Assembly: GCA_007922305.1 (NCBI GenBank)
Contig: ML677335.1
Coordinates: 14,041,734 to 14,105,733, forward strand
Length of the DNA stretch: 64,000 nt
Origin: Dermatemys mawii
Taxonomy: Eukaryota; Chordata; Testudines; Dermatemydidae
Reading direction: 5' to 3'
The stretch's first letter is position 1. Each line of letters begins with the position of its first letter. Shown here piece after piece: positions 1 to 12,370 of the stretch. A model generated the notes under the pieces. The model was not told where the DNA came from and made no database searches. It saw only the letters and a list, made by a program, of their open reading frames with translations. A program made the translations under genes and the position numbers.

Positions 1-950
1 TAGCAATGGTTTACTGTCAAACTGTGTGCACATATGTAGAGGGATCCTCCAGGGATGTATCTTGGGTCCAACACCAGTCAATGTTTTAATTAACGAGTTG
101 GGCAATGGCATTGAGGGTCTGCTTTTAAAATTTGCAGATGACTCCAACCTTGGAGGGGTTGCTAGCACTTTGGATGGCAGGATTAGATTTCAAAATGATC
201 TCAAATTGGAGATTTGGTCTTCATCTCATTAAATTCAGACAAGTGCAAAGTACTACATGTTGGAAAAACAAAAATCAAATACACAACTACAGAATGGGGA
301 ATAACTGGCTAGGTGGTACTACTGCTGAAAGAGATCTGTGGATTACAGTATATCACAAATTGGATATAAAGCAAATTGGAAGCAGTTGTTTGAAAGACTT
401 GTATAATTAACAGGATTGTCACATATCAAACCTGAGAGATACTCCTGCTGAAGCTTCACCTGGGCTGAGCAGAGTGGGACTATCATGCCCGGACATGGAC
501 AAATTGGAGAGAGTCCAGAGGAGAGCAACAAAAATGATAAAAGTTTAGAAAACTATGAGCAAAGGTTAAAAACTGAGCATGTTTATTCTTGAAATAAAAG
601 ACTAAGGAGGGATCTGATACTCTTTTAAATATTCTAAGGGCTGTTATAAAGAGGATGGAGATTAATTGTTCTCCATGTCCACTGACGGCAGGACAAGAAA
701 TAATTCTCTGAACATGTAGCAAGAAAGATTTAGGTTAGATATTAGGAACTTTCTAACCCTAAGGATAGGTAACCTCTTGAATAGGCTTCCAAGGGATGTT
801 GTGGCACCCCAATCACTGAAGGCTTTTAAGATCAGGTTATACAAAGACCTGTCAGGGATAGCCTGGGTATACATGGTGGTCCTCAGAGCAGTGGGGTGGA
901 CTAGATGACCTCTTGAGGTACCCTCCAGTCCTACACTTCTGTATTCTGTG
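1..950 (+). mobile_element. CR1-type LINE, 3' part of ORF2 plus 3' tail (degraded)
   Basis: Reverse-transcriptase remnants read on the plus strand: a GILQGCILGP-like motif near position 45, then KFADDSNLGGVA around 130-165, which is the RT active-site block with FADD. Downstream come DKCKVLHVGK-like and ERDLWITV-like blocks in shifting frames. From about 670 to 950 the sequence matches the CR1 C-terminal and 3' end, including a stretch close to 'ggactagatgacctcttgag' and 'ccagtcctacacttctg'. Several stops and frameshifts make it inactive. The 5' end lies outside the window. Confidence 0.9.
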
Positions 951-1440
951 GGGAACTTGCAGGCAGCACTCAAAAAATAAACAGGTTCAAGAACACTGAA
1001 CAATAGCAGTTGCAGGGCCAGCAGGAAGCATCAAAAAAGTGTGGTTTCCTCTGTGGAAAATATATTTGCTTTGACTATTTCAGCTTTGGCTAGGAGGGAT
1101 AAACAAGTCTGGAGGCTGGAGAGTTGCTCTCCCTTTCCCCTGCAGACAAGGGTGAAAGTAACTCTGCAGACTTACCGATACAGGGGTAGGGCCTCAGGCA
1201 GAAGGGGCAGGGCTGGGGCATCAGCGTCCCACAGGCAGACCTTTCAGGACACTTGGCCCATGCTGCCCAGGGCTTCAGTGGCAATTTAAAGGGCCTAGGG
1301 CTCTGACTGCTGCTGCAGCAGCAGCAGTGGCTGGAGCCACAGACCCTTTTAAATTGTTGGCCCCAGGGTAGCTGCTCTCTTTGCTCCCCACCCCCACTCC
1401 TCTGTTGGTGGATAGGGTGTGGCAAAAAGAGGCAATGGTG

Positions 1441-1628
1441 TTAAAGTGCTACCACAGTAGTACTTTAACCAGGGTCCTTTGCCACAGCAGTAGTTTATCG
1501 TCGCTGCCCCTTTTGCACCCCTTGTCAGTGGCCTTTTTGGTAGGGCTGCTGATGGGTGGGCTCAGCAATGTTAAAGTGCTGCCGTGGCAAAGGACCCTGC
1601 TTAAGACGCTGCCATGGTAGTGTTTTAA
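1441..1628. repeat. Imperfect long palindrome (arms about 57 bp)
   Basis: The left arm 1441-1497 starts ttaaagtgctaccac and contains cagggtcctttgccac. The right arm 1571-1628 is its reverse complement with scattered mismatches, containing gtggcaaaggaccctg. The spacer is about 73 bp. Because of this symmetry both strands carry similar short reading frames (WQRTLL / WQRTLV-like), so neither is evidence for a protein. It is probably part of a GC-rich dispersed element reaching to about 1740. Confidence 0.7.
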
Positions 1629-1864
1629 TGTCATTGTTCCTTTTGTCCCCACCGTCGGTGGCCCTGCCGGTATGGACCCTACCAGCAGGGCCGCCAATGG
1701 AGGAGGCAAAAGGGGCAGAGATGCTTTAATGTGAACTGCGTGTGGACCAGCCCACTTTCACCCCTGCCTGCAAATATTGCTTCTTCCTATTTAATCAACT
1801 AAAAATATAATTGGAATCAGAGATTGTGCTTTCAGCAATGGCAACAGGAAGGGAAGGTTACATA

Positions 1865-1945
1865 GACTGTAAGCTATTTGGGGTTAGAGACTGCTTTTTT
1901 GTTCTGTTTGTGCACAGCACCTATCACAATGAAGTCCTAGTGCAA
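1865..1945 (+). repeat. Old SINE/LINE 3' tail fragment
   Basis: The stretch 'gactgtaagctatttggg' followed by 'ttctgtttgtgcacagcacc' resembles the common sauropsid tail with agattgtaagctctttgggg and tgtacagcgcctagcac. The family is not certain (MIR/L2/CR1-related). An inverted relative lies at 39380-39490. Confidence 0.45.
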
Positions 1946-4839
1946 GAACCCCTATTCTCAGCTCCTTTTGGACTTTGACTTCTTCAGGAGTACAGCAGAA
2001 TGTTGGTCATGTGTGAAGTCCAGGTTGTTAATCCTCTCTCTTTCAACGTCTTTGGACATTGATTTCTTATTACACCTGGCCTGTTCACTCCTCTCTCTCA
2101 GAATGCTTTCAATGAACTACAAACAGAGGAACGGTATTTCCTCAATACGTGCTATGTGTTTCAGGAAAGAATCAAACTTTGTGGCTCAAATTGTCAAGAG
2201 AGTTTAAGGAAGTTAAGAAGTTCAACTCCAAAAGAGCTTCAGTGGAAGCTGGATGCCTAACTTCCTTAAGCTCCTTTGAAAAATCAGGATGAAACCATGA
2301 TCCAATGGAAGTCAATGGGAGTTTTGCTATTGACTTCAGGAGGGACAGGATTTTTGCCCAGTCTACACTGACATGTTGAAGGGGTGGTGAATGTGAAAAG
2401 CACACAAACTGAAAAACTGAATCTAATGGAAGCATTTCAGTTAATTACAAACAGAAGCTGGTCTTAAACAAGGCATTTCTGGTCTAGAGAAAAATGTTTT
2501 TCAATTATTCTCTCAAGATGCAACAACTTTGAACATACGCTAAAAAATTACATGCATAGAAAGAATTATTTCTAAGTTGTTCTTTTCTGGGTTAAAAATT
2601 TCATTTCCCAACTGGGATTTGCCATACAATTAAGAGAAAGGAAGAATATAAAATGTAGGCCACAATGGATTAGTTGAAACAGACTTAAGTGAAATTTGTC
2701 AATGAGCAGAGTAACTATACAGTAATTGAGCCTTGAATTCACAATCCCCTTTTCCCCCAAATACACACCAACTCACCCCTGCACTGCTCCACCCATCATT
2801 TGCATGCCACCATGCAGGTAGCCCCAGAAAGTTAGGCTCCAGACTATGCAGGGAACAGGGCAAGTCTAAAGACTGCTCACCAGTTGCACAGTGAAACAGC
2901 AAAATCAATATCCACTGTATTTTCCATCCCTAGATCTCCCAGGATTTCACAAAGGAGAATGAAATACCATTACTATTATCAAGTCTATTTAGATGCTCAA
3001 ATATAGCTTTGGATCCCAAACTTTAAGTCTGAAAATTTTGTCCTATATGATGTACCCAAGGTATCCCAGTGACAAAGCCAGGAACAGAACTCAGCTTTCA
3101 TTACTTCAAGCCTACTGGATTATGCTTTCTTCCTTTTAAAGATGCCACAGCATCCTTTCAGAACCCCATTTTCAGTTCTTTGCTCTCTAAAAGATGCCTC
3201 CAAAAGGGGAAGGAACATTTTATTGGAATAGGAGGCCATACCAGCATCTACCTTTGATAGCTTGGGCCATACTTTTGCTTTATCAGCAGGAAGCTTGTGG
3301 TATTTAGCAGGAAGGAATGTCAAACTTAATATCTGGGCCCAACCACATTGTTAAGGAGAGCATTATCTGATTGGGGAACATACATAGGGTTGTCAGCTCT
3401 TCCTGCTATTGCTCTCAATTGGAGCTCCCCAGAGTAACAGCTGAGGGGAGAGAGTTTTACAATTTAGTGATATGCCTGCATAGAAAAGTCAAGCTCAGTA
3501 AATGATGAGGAATCAAATGATTCGTCTCAGACAGACAGTGTGACAGTCAATAGTGAGATGTGGGGAGCGGCAGGGACCACTTAAGTGGAGCTGGGAAAGA
3601 AAGCAACAATCTGGTAAATAAACCCTCCTGGATGACAATTGGCTCATCACCTTATCCAAAAGGTGATGACTGGCCTTATCAGAAGCCGCATAAGTTATAG
3701 ACGCAGGTCTGACCTTGAGCAGCAGTGTAACAATGGAGGCCTTCTTTGCTGCAGTAACAGGTCTTATCTTAGAGGGAGGGATGTTTGCAGGACCAGCCTG
3801 TACTCAGACCACAGCAAATACTTTATCAAGCAGAGAAGTCAAGTCAAGCATGCAGGAAGGAGAAAAAAGGCAGTAACCACTACTGAGAAGTCAGTCATAG
3901 ATTAGGAATTCCCTACCTCTGCTAGAGACTTCTGTGTGCCCCAACAGGTTTGTCAAAATTGCTGGAAGGTGGAAGGCCCAAGTACATGAGTATCACTTAG
4001 ATCACAGTTTTGGAGTCCTGGGAATTAGGAAAAAAGTCAACCTCCTTGCGGTGGTTTGGACAGCTTTACCTTAGGAGGCACATTTAAATGTTCTTTTTCT
4101 GACTTTGTTCTCTCCCTACTCTTACATGAGTGTCCTTGACATTTTCACATAAGGAGTTGGTGGGTGTTACTCTCTGTACTGAGTGTAAAGTTTGGGAGTT
4201 GCAGGCTGGAATTGAAATTCCTCAACATCAACACTTTCTGTTTTCAGTTGTTGATATTGCATCTTACCCTCCTGACATTGTGGGGCCTCCCAGCATTCCT
4301 GAACCAGTTACAGGAATTGTGGAAAGTGAATAAGTTAGAGATGTCTGTTCCATGTTGTCTGAAGGATTACCACAGTAGTGATCTTATAAAAATGAGACAT
4401 TCTAGCTAATAAAATTCAAAACATCTGTAAAAGACTGGGATATTATTCTTTGGCAGTGGCAATCAAGCATATTTCTTTGTCCGTATATAATGTAGCCTTC
4501 TAAGAGCTGTGAACGCTGAAAGTGAGTAATACTATTCCTCACTCACAGGAGCAAAGGTTTGCATGCATTGCTGTTCTGCAGGGCAGGTAGTAAAACCCAT
4601 GTATTGTAATCAAAATTTCAGTTCTCTTAGGGAACACAGCAGACCCTTTGAACACCATTGGTGGTTTATACACTTGAGACATACATAGTGTGTTAGGTAG
4701 GGGGATGGGCAAACACAGCACTATCACTGAAGCCCTTGGGTGTGATAGGCACCTTCCATTCAGGCTAAATAAGAGAAGAAGCAAATGCCTGTAGGCTGCT
4801 GGCCTGTTCCCCCAACTGAAGAAGCAATGTAACAGAAGA

Positions 4840-5035
4840 CAGAGCACTGGACGGGAACTCAGACCTGGGATCTATTCCTGGCTCTACTGTTGACTTGCTG
4901 GGTGACCTTGGGCAAGACCTTCACCTCTCTGTGCCTTGATTGCCTCATCTGTAAAATGGGAATAATGATGCTTCCTTTGTGAAGCATTCTGAGAGTAGAT
5001 AAGTGCTATCTAAAAGCGAGGTGTTAAATAACACA
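4840..5035 (+). repeat. MIR-type SINE
   Basis: It contains the MIR core in order: a 'cctggctctactgttgactt' block, then gctgggtgaccttgggcaag, then cctctctgtgccttgattgc, then ctcatctgtaaaatgggaat. The core is collinear with the amniote MIR consensus and moderately diverged, as expected for an ancient insertion. Confidence 0.85.
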
Positions 5036-5283
5036 CCCAAAGTCCATTGAAGCCTTTTCTTCAGGGAAAGAGGTTCTAACAAAACTGGTGTTAGACCAGA
5101 CATGCTAAAAAAGCTGAAGAATATAGGCGATCCAAACATTGTCTCAAATGAAGAACATGACTGGTGAATGTGTACCTGTTCAAAAATGGACCTCTGGAAT
5201 TCTAGCAAGATGTTTGGGTAGCTGAGAGTCAGCCAGCTAATAGGTATATATCTCCATATATTATTAGCCATAATGAGATCTAA

Positions 5284-5475
5284 ACTATCTCATAGAACTG
5301 GAAGGACCTTGAAAGGTAATTGAGTCCAGCCCCCTGCCTACACTAGCAGGACCAAGTATTGTCCCCTGACAGATTTTTTGCCCTGACCCCTAAATGGCTC
5401 CCTCAGAGACTGAGCTCACAACCCTGGGTTTAGCAGACCAGTGCTCAAACCACTGAGCCATCCCTCCCTCTGCCC
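5284..5475 (-). mobile_element. tRNA-derived SINE of the tortoise Pol III/SINE (Cry) type
   Basis: On the minus strand the element starts gggatggctcagtggtttga, a tRNA-like head with an A-box (tggctcagtgg). It continues with gctaaacccagggttgtgag (B-box region) and a body containing ccatttagggg. It ends with gggctggactc and aaggtccttccagttctatg, which is a CR1-like 3' tail. A tRNA head on a CR1 tail is the architecture of the turtle SINE family mobilised by CR1. This is the best marker in the window for a cryptodiran turtle. Confidence 0.8.
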
Positions 5476-6754
5476 CCAACAGTTATTACTAAATAACTGT
5501 AATAAAATGGCAGAAAAGTTGTCCTACAAATTCAATCTGGAAATTCCTGTTATGCCATCTCAGGCAACAGGGCCTGGTTCTTTGATGAGCAAAACCAGTA
5601 TCTAATCACCTAGGGAGTAAGTTAACTAAAATCTTCCCACCGCCCACCAGGTAGGTAAAAAGACTAGAGGGAAATTTTTCAAAAACAGGAAATTTATTAA
5701 AAGGGTTACTAACAATGGTCAGGGAGAAGTGGGCGGGGATAAAACAGATTAAAACCATAGAACGGCAATGTGGTTGCCCAAAGATGGGCCCAGTCCCCAA
5801 TAAAACCATTGGCAATTTATACTTCTAACAAAACAAACTAAACCAAGGTACTCCAGAACTGTGCTGTATCTGGAAGGGTGGCTCTCAAGTGGGATCAGCG
5901 CAGGTGTCAAGTGACAGTCTCTCCATTACTTGGATTTGTAGGGACCTGGACCTGCAACTGTGCACTCAGTGATTACCAGGGACAGGAGGGGCTCAGGACC
6001 TTCCCTGTATTTGAAGTAGGAACCAGGAGACCGCTGTGTTGGCAATCACTGAAACCAAGAACTAGGTAAGTGGATTCAAGTGGAAGATACCCGATATATC
6101 CCACTGACCCAGGTAAGATGGTGAAGGAAGTCTTTGAAGCCAGCACAAACATGACAGTCACTGGCTGCCTCTCAGACAGAGAGCCCTGCTGACAGGGCGT
6201 GCAACCCTTTTATGCCTTCTGTGTTGCATAAGTTTTAGTCCAAACCTGTTTGATCAGGAGAGAGACAGACTGACTAAGAATATAGGCATCATAGTCCAGT
6301 GTATAATCTGTGGAAAGCAACCCAGTTGGCCTGATGTAGGACAGTCAGAAGAAACGAGGAATACAGAATGCCAACAGGATACCACGCAATAGAATTAAGG
6401 CAGCAATGCCCTCATCAACAGCAATAAAGCAATGAAGAAGTGGGAAACTGGTTTGAAGACCAGTATGCTTGAGGTCTAACAAGACACAATGGGATGGTAG
6501 TAAAGACCATGTCCCTAGAGTGAGCTATGTACTAGTAATCTCTGGCCCCAGAAAAATCAGCAAAAGCACAAAATAAAAAAAGTTAAAATGAAGTAGGAAC
6601 CTGCATGGAACTCAGAGGGAGAAGCACAAGCTGCAGAAGGGAAGAGTCTGAGGAGGCATCAGGATCCAAGTCTGTACTGCTAACTAGGATGCTAGCTGCA
6701 GTTACAACATATCTGCTCTCTTAATAAAGAGTCAGTTTAGTTTTAGAAAAATGG
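5476..6754. other. Gene-free interval
   Basis: No coding exon, RNA gene or clear repeat was recognised. The purine-rich part from about 6250 onward may belong to the retroelement whose pol remnant follows, but no motif supports that. Confidence 0.4.
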
Positions 6755-7200
6755 AGTCCTTTGACATTATTACCAAATATGCCTAAGTTCTGTGAGAAAG
6801 GGAAATATTTTCACTGCTCAGAGTGCAAGTTAACATTTTTAGAGTTGGAAAAGGCTCTTGTGATGGTTCCTTTCTTAGCCTATCGATGTTTCAAAACCCT
6901 TTCATATTGGATACAGATGCTACTGCTTACAGTTTGGGTGCAACGTTGACAAAGGAACACAAAGGACGTGAGAGTAAAAGCCTAAGCGCTCTAGAGAGAA
7001 ACTATTATACTACCTGAAAAAAATTCCTGGCACTGGTTAAAGCTATAGGCTATTTCACCACTATTTATCTGAGGGGGAGTTCATGGTCAGACAGACCATA
7101 CTTCCCTTCAACGTCTCTTTCAGCAGTTTTCTGAGATTCTAGGAATTCCCAGAACAGGATAGGATGGTTTAATCAGACTCAGCTAGCTACCTTGTCAAAT
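6755..7200 (+). pseudogene. Ty3/gypsy-type pol remnant (end of RT and start of RNase H)
   Basis: Across two frames the plus strand reads KFCEKGKYFHCSECKLTF, then LEKALVMVPFLAY, then FQNPFILDTDATAYSLGATL, and ALERNYYTT. This is the order seen at the junction of reverse transcriptase and RNase H in Ty3/gypsy pol, where LDTDASxxGLGA carries the first RNase H aspartate. From 7021 a KFLALVKAI-like block fits the following helix. At least one frameshift (about 6900) and several stops show that it is dead. No gag, protease or integrase could be read around it. Confidence 0.75.
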
Positions 7201-9276
7201 AGTAGCTAAGGGATTAGGACCAGCAGATCCCATTCTTTGATGGTTCACAGACCAGCAGTCAATAAGAATGCAAAATGTGTCCAAACAAGAGGAGTTCTGG
7301 GTATCAGGTAAGCATTCCAGTCAATCTCTTGTATGATGCTTCTGAAGAGGAACAGAGGGTTTTGAGCTATGTGAAACCCTACAACTTATAAAAGCTCACA
7401 CTTGATAGCTCTGATAGAATGAAAATGTAAAGTCATAGGCAAAAAATTTCAAAAGAAGAGATCTGGTATGGTGCCACAATCCTAGGAGCCATAAGTTAGA
7501 TAAACCTTGGGAGGGACCTGATATGCCATTTCATTTATATGTGTCATTACTGACTAGGATACACTTGGGTCCCAGAACTAAACCCAAAATTATGCATAAG
7601 GACCACCTGAGATAGTATCAGGGAGACAGAATTGTAGCATGGCTGCCCCCACAACCTGAGAATGTATCTGTAGAAACTGAGGCTAGAAAAGTTACAACAA
7701 TCAAAAGTTCCCCATTAGATAAATGAGGAGGGTCTGTCTGAAATAGCAATTTTCACAGAAAGTGGAAATTCCTCAGGGGCTCTGTCAGGGGGCCCACTCA
7801 CCACAAGGGCATCTCCTCCTAGTTGCTCTGGGGATTAGACCTTTCCAGGTCTGTCACTAAATTCTGTTCTCCCACTCTCTGGGACTCAGCACACTCCCTT
7901 TTGTGATTTGGCCCTCCAGCTAGATCACTGTTCATGTCTCCCCCTTATGGGATATCAAAGTCCTGCAAGACAGACTATCCTGGGCAGTGTCCAATTCCAC
8001 TTCCCTGGTTGTGCCACTCCCCCTGTTCCTGGTAGGTCAAACTGGGCCTACCCTCTTCTCCAGGTTCTAGTCCAGGGGCCATATAACCAGAGGCTAAAGT
8101 CTGTACTATCCCACAGCTTGCTGCTGTTTCACTGAATTGCTTCCTATGTTGCTTCTATCATGCTCCTTCCAGGATGCCCTTCCTTCCAAGGGAAGTTTCT
8201 TGTTCTCCCTAGCCTCAGAGAAGGACTGCAGTCTTCTTCCCTACAGCCTCTTTCTGCCCTCAGCAATGTGCCTGTATACAAGCCACACTTATTCCTGTCC
8301 AGATGAGCTTCATCCTTTAATTAGTCCTCATTGCTCCCTGGGTCATGCTCCCGGTGCAGCCTAGGCAGCTAATTAGCCTCCCTAGCTACCTTTACCTCTT
8401 CACAGGCTGTTGTGGGATGAATACCCCTTCATAGGATCATTGAAAGAGGCCCTTCCCAGGGTGGTTGAAGAAAAAAAAAGAAAGTCAGGCAGGGAGAGAA
8501 GAACTCCAAGGAAATTTGGACTGTAGTCAAGCTAATTTGAGCTGGTAACATGGAAGCTGGTTTGATTCAAGTATTACTATGAAGTATAAAATGAAATTTC
8601 TGCAGTCGCCTGCATATAGAAAGATGCTGCAGGCAAGAAAGATGTGGATGCTAAGGAAACAAGACAGTGAGGCTTTCTCCCTTCCAATTGAAATGCTAGA
8701 GGCAATTGCTGCATGTTAGTTACCCTTCCCACACAAGTGGCAATGAGGTAATAGCCTGAATTTACAGCATAACCAGAGTGATACCCAATATCATCAAAAT
8801 GGTCAGATCCAGACAAAGAACACTTGGGTTTGCAGGACATCTAGATCAGTGGAGAAAGATTGTCAAAGCAAGTTTTCCAGGGATTGGTACCGAGTGCCAG
8901 CAGCAGATGGTGCTCATGGTGAATGTCATTTGATAATGTGGCTGATTAGATGGAATGCAGTATGGCACACTTCACAAGGCTGTGCGAAGAACACAAAATG
9001 TGGAAAAAGACTGCTGGCTGGTGACTCCCAGATGTTGTGTTTCCTGTTCGTTGTGATGTGACGTCATGGTGCTTTGAATGATGAGAATACGGAAGTGCTT
9101 GAGAGAGATACATGCTATGTAATGAAGGAAATAGTTAAGCTTGTATCATTTATAGTTTGTAACACGACTTTTCTTTCTCTTTGGGATGGGTCACACAAAT
9201 GGGATTTGCCATTTTGGAATCCATCAAGACAATGGGTGAAGCTGAGATGGGAGGGTACTGCTGCTCGCCTGCCATC

Positions 9277-9545
9277 CCAGCCCGAGAAAGATTTACACCA
9301 AACAAAAATCTTTCAGATCCTTCCCTCAGGGCATGGCTTATTAATTCAAATTAGAGAATCCTCACAAAGCAACACAAACAAAGCTATTCACTTGATCAGC
9401 ACAGGCTGCAGGGGCCCAGAAGCTTTTCACTCTGTGTCTTTTCCAGGACCAGTCATAGGAGCCATCCTCACTCCTGTAGCTCTCCTTCAGCTCAGTTCTG
9501 TCAGCCCTTTCAAAGTATCACCTGACTGGCACCTGGTACTTAAAG
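9277..9545 (+). repeat. LTR-like repeat segment, copy 1
   Basis: It is homologous to 12098-12370 in the same orientation. Shared blocks in order are cagcccgagaaag / cagcccagaaag, catggcttattaattcaaat / cctggtttattaattcaaat, aaagctattc, cacaggct, and ctcctgtagctctcctt / ctcctatagctctcctc. The spacing is conserved across about 270 bp, so both derive from one element family. Their shared orientation 2.8 kb apart would fit a pair of LTRs, but this is not proven. Confidence 0.6.
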
Positions 9546-10354
9546 GGGCAGGTCACCCTGTTACACACCTTTCATCCCTCTCCTTCCCCCAACTCCGAAA
9601 CCTACCAGGCCTCAGGACAAGTTCTACAGTTTATATCCTCACCAACGCACAGTCTTTTCGTTTTTCAGGTAGTCTTCTCAACCTCCAGGTTACAAAGTTC
9701 TCATCCTTCTCTGTCATGTGCTCTTAGGTTGGGCAAAGACTTCTGTCCCCTTCTCAGTCTTGGCCAGCTACTCCTGGTGTCCTCGCTTCCTGGGATTCAT
9801 TCAGTTCCATTAAAGACTATATACACATCTCCCCCACTTTGACTCATTATATGCAGGGCCCCACATTTCTCAGGGCCATCACCATTTCCCCAGAGTCCCA
9901 TTCATCAAAAGGGCGTGTCTTTAGTACATATCCCATCATCCCACATCCACGCACATCTCAGAGTAGTCCTTTCTCCATGGTAATCTAACATACTTTAGAT
10001 GTCACTTAGGGGACAAACGTAGGAGGGGATCCCAGCTGAAATAGCACCTCACATCCTTGTATCCCATTAATGGACAATCTTTCTTAATGTTCCCCAGGTT
10101 TGCCACATCAGCATCATACTACCACGACTTTCCCAGCTGCCCCCAGGGGAACTCCCTTTAGATCAGCATTTCTCAAATGTGGCCACATGCAGCCACCAAG
10201 AGCTTTTCTTGTGGCAGAAAATTGTTGAGAACACTCCTGCCCTAGGTGGCCTTGTGGCGGGCATTGTACCTCGTAAGCCCCTTTTGAGTCAGGGGAGCAA
10301 GGGATAATCCCGCCTCTCTCACATCTATGTCAGTCCTACTACCTGTTTGGTAGT

Positions 10355-10590
10355 CAGTGCTGTGGGGCCTAATGGCCAGCATCCATATAAACCCTCTTCC
10401 CCTAGTGGGAAAGCATGACCTAGCAGCTGGAGTCCATATACTAGTCTCCTATGACAGTGTGCCCCAATGGCCAGAGTCCCTCTAGATTCTCCTTCCCTGG
10501 CAGGAGAGTGCAGCCTAACGGCCAGCATCCATAGGCTATGCCTTTATGGCGGTGTTGCTCAATGGCCAAAGTCCCTCTAAACTCTGTAGG
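10355..10590 (+). repeat. Minisatellite-like tandem repeat, about 48-bp unit, about 5 copies
   Basis: The core taatggccagcatcc recurs in diverged form (tagcagctggagtcc, caatggccagagtcc, taacggccagcatcc, caatggccaaagtcc) near 10370, 10420, 10468, 10516 and 10561. The period is therefore 45-51 bp. The units are degenerate, so the array is old. It lies in the C/T-rich LTR-like stretch and may be an internal LTR repeat. Confidence 0.65.
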
Positions 10591-12097
10591 GTAAGAGCTG
10601 AGTCAAGGGACTATGTCATTGGAAACAAGGGGGGTGGGGTTAGTGACCCCCAGTGGGGGAGCCCAGGCCCTCCCACCTTCACTGGGCTCCAACCCAGGGC
10701 CCTGTCCGGGGCAGGGTGGCCCATCCCAGGATCAGCAGGGAATCCTACCAAAACACACTGATTTTACAGTGGTGGGAGGTACCACTCCCTCACCTTCCCT
10801 GGGCCACTTCCCACCAGCTCTGCAACAGCAATAGTCCCAGTAGGCCCATGGTCTCTGGGTTCCTCAGCATCCAACACTCTCAGGGATCCTCACACCCGCA
10901 GGCCTCTGGTCCTGGCTCCTCAGCTCTCTCCAGTACGGGCAGTAACTGCTCCTGGACTAGAGCCTCCACTGAGCACCCTTCCTCCTCAGCCACCAGCCTT
11001 AACTGAGCAGTTCTGCAGGCTTTTATACCTGCCTGCCAGTTGGAGCATGCTCAGCAGAGCCACAGGGGCATGGCTTCCTCTGATAGGAGGGAATGGTTAA
11101 CCCTGTCCATCCCAGTGCAGGGCCAGTCCGCCTGTCACAGGCCCACTCTTTCAGAAACCCCACTTTAGGGTTACCCAGAACTCGCTCCCTTTGACAGTTT
11201 CCCCCAGCCTCCCCAGATTGGGGCACCTCCTCTTCTTCCTTTCCCCAGTGAGACACTCTTGGTCTGGTTTAGCTCCCTCAGTCTCCAAGTAGGCCTCCAC
11301 TCTCTCAACCACCTCACCCATGGATGAAAACACCATATCCAGCTTTGGGCTCCCACTGGCAGGACCTACAAAAATTGTTCCAGAACCACCAGGTCCACAA
11401 GCCTTTCTTCACAAAGCTCATTTCTGGACACACAGAGGAGTGAGATCCCACAACCACTGGGCAACTACACACTGGCATGCTCCCTGTGTAAATGGCTCTA
11501 CCTGGAACCAGTAATATTATGCCTCTGGCGTCAGCCCCAAGATAAGAGCCAGACTGCTTGTTGCTCAAGGCTTATTATGCAGCCTAGGCTTCTTCCATCA
11601 GAAATGGTGTCACTCTGGCCACCCAAGTCAACTCCTCCCAGCAGGAAGCACAGGTCACTTGATCACAGGAAGACCTCAGGGTCATCTTCACCAACCCAGG
11701 GCCAAGCCAGCCTTAACTATTTTCTCCAGGACCACCAAGACTCCCTGCTGCTCTTTGTTTCAAGAATGGTTTCTGTTGCTGGTTTGGGGCTTCCTGCCAA
11801 CACAGCTGAGCAGCAATCTATGCCTCTTGCTCTTTCTGCAGAGCCTGCGGCTGCTTCTACTGTTGCTGTTGTTACTAGTGAGCCACCACAATCAGGCATA
11901 AAATGCCTTCTATCTTTTCCTTTTGCAAAAAACCCAGAAAACAAAAACGAACACCAAGGGGATGGAGGCCAGTAGACAAACCCTGTCTGCTATCATGTCA
12001 GCCTCTGGCTTTTCTGTAGCTGCTGTTGTTTTCACTTCTACTATTGCAATTCCCCTTCAATTCTACCCCAGCTCTACCACATGTCTACCAGCTGTCT

Positions 12098-12370
12098 TCC
12101 CCAGCCCAGAAAGAGTAATATCATGCCAAAGTCTATCTCAGGCCCTTCCCTTGGGGCCTGGTTTATTAATTCAAATACAAAAAAACTCCACACAGAATAA
12201 GACAAAATAAAGCTATTCTCCTGACAAACACAGGCTACGGGAACCTAGAGGTCTTTCATTCTACCACTCTCTATCTATCTGGTCTAGGATTAGTCTGAGG
12301 AGACAACTTCCCTCCTATAGCTCTCCTCCAACGGAGTCTCTCAGACATTTATAGACACCATCTGACCCCT
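12098..12370 (+). repeat. LTR-like repeat segment, copy 2
   Basis: Same-strand homologue of 9277-9545. The shared block gtttattaattcaaat is nearly identical in both copies, as is ctatagctctcct. Divergence elsewhere is considerable. Confidence 0.6.

Larger units (their letters stand above)
951..4839. other. Gene-free interval
   Basis: No exon with conserved coding content was recognised on either strand. The first part (about 1100-1780) is relatively GC-rich and holds the palindromic block listed separately. A SINE/LINE-type tail lies at 1865-1945 and a palindromic motif around gacttcaatggga-like sequence lies near 2300-2345. The remainder looks like ordinary neutral DNA. Confidence 0.6.

Noticed and set aside
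9074..9727. 217-codon open frame on the plus strand
   Set aside because: Its second half overlaps the LTR-like repeat that recurs at 12098-12370, where the frame is not kept. No domain or conserved pattern is seen.
11577..11975. 132-codon plus-strand frame
   Set aside because: Lies within the C/T-rich LTR-like stretch; its Ser/Leu/Pro content follows base composition.
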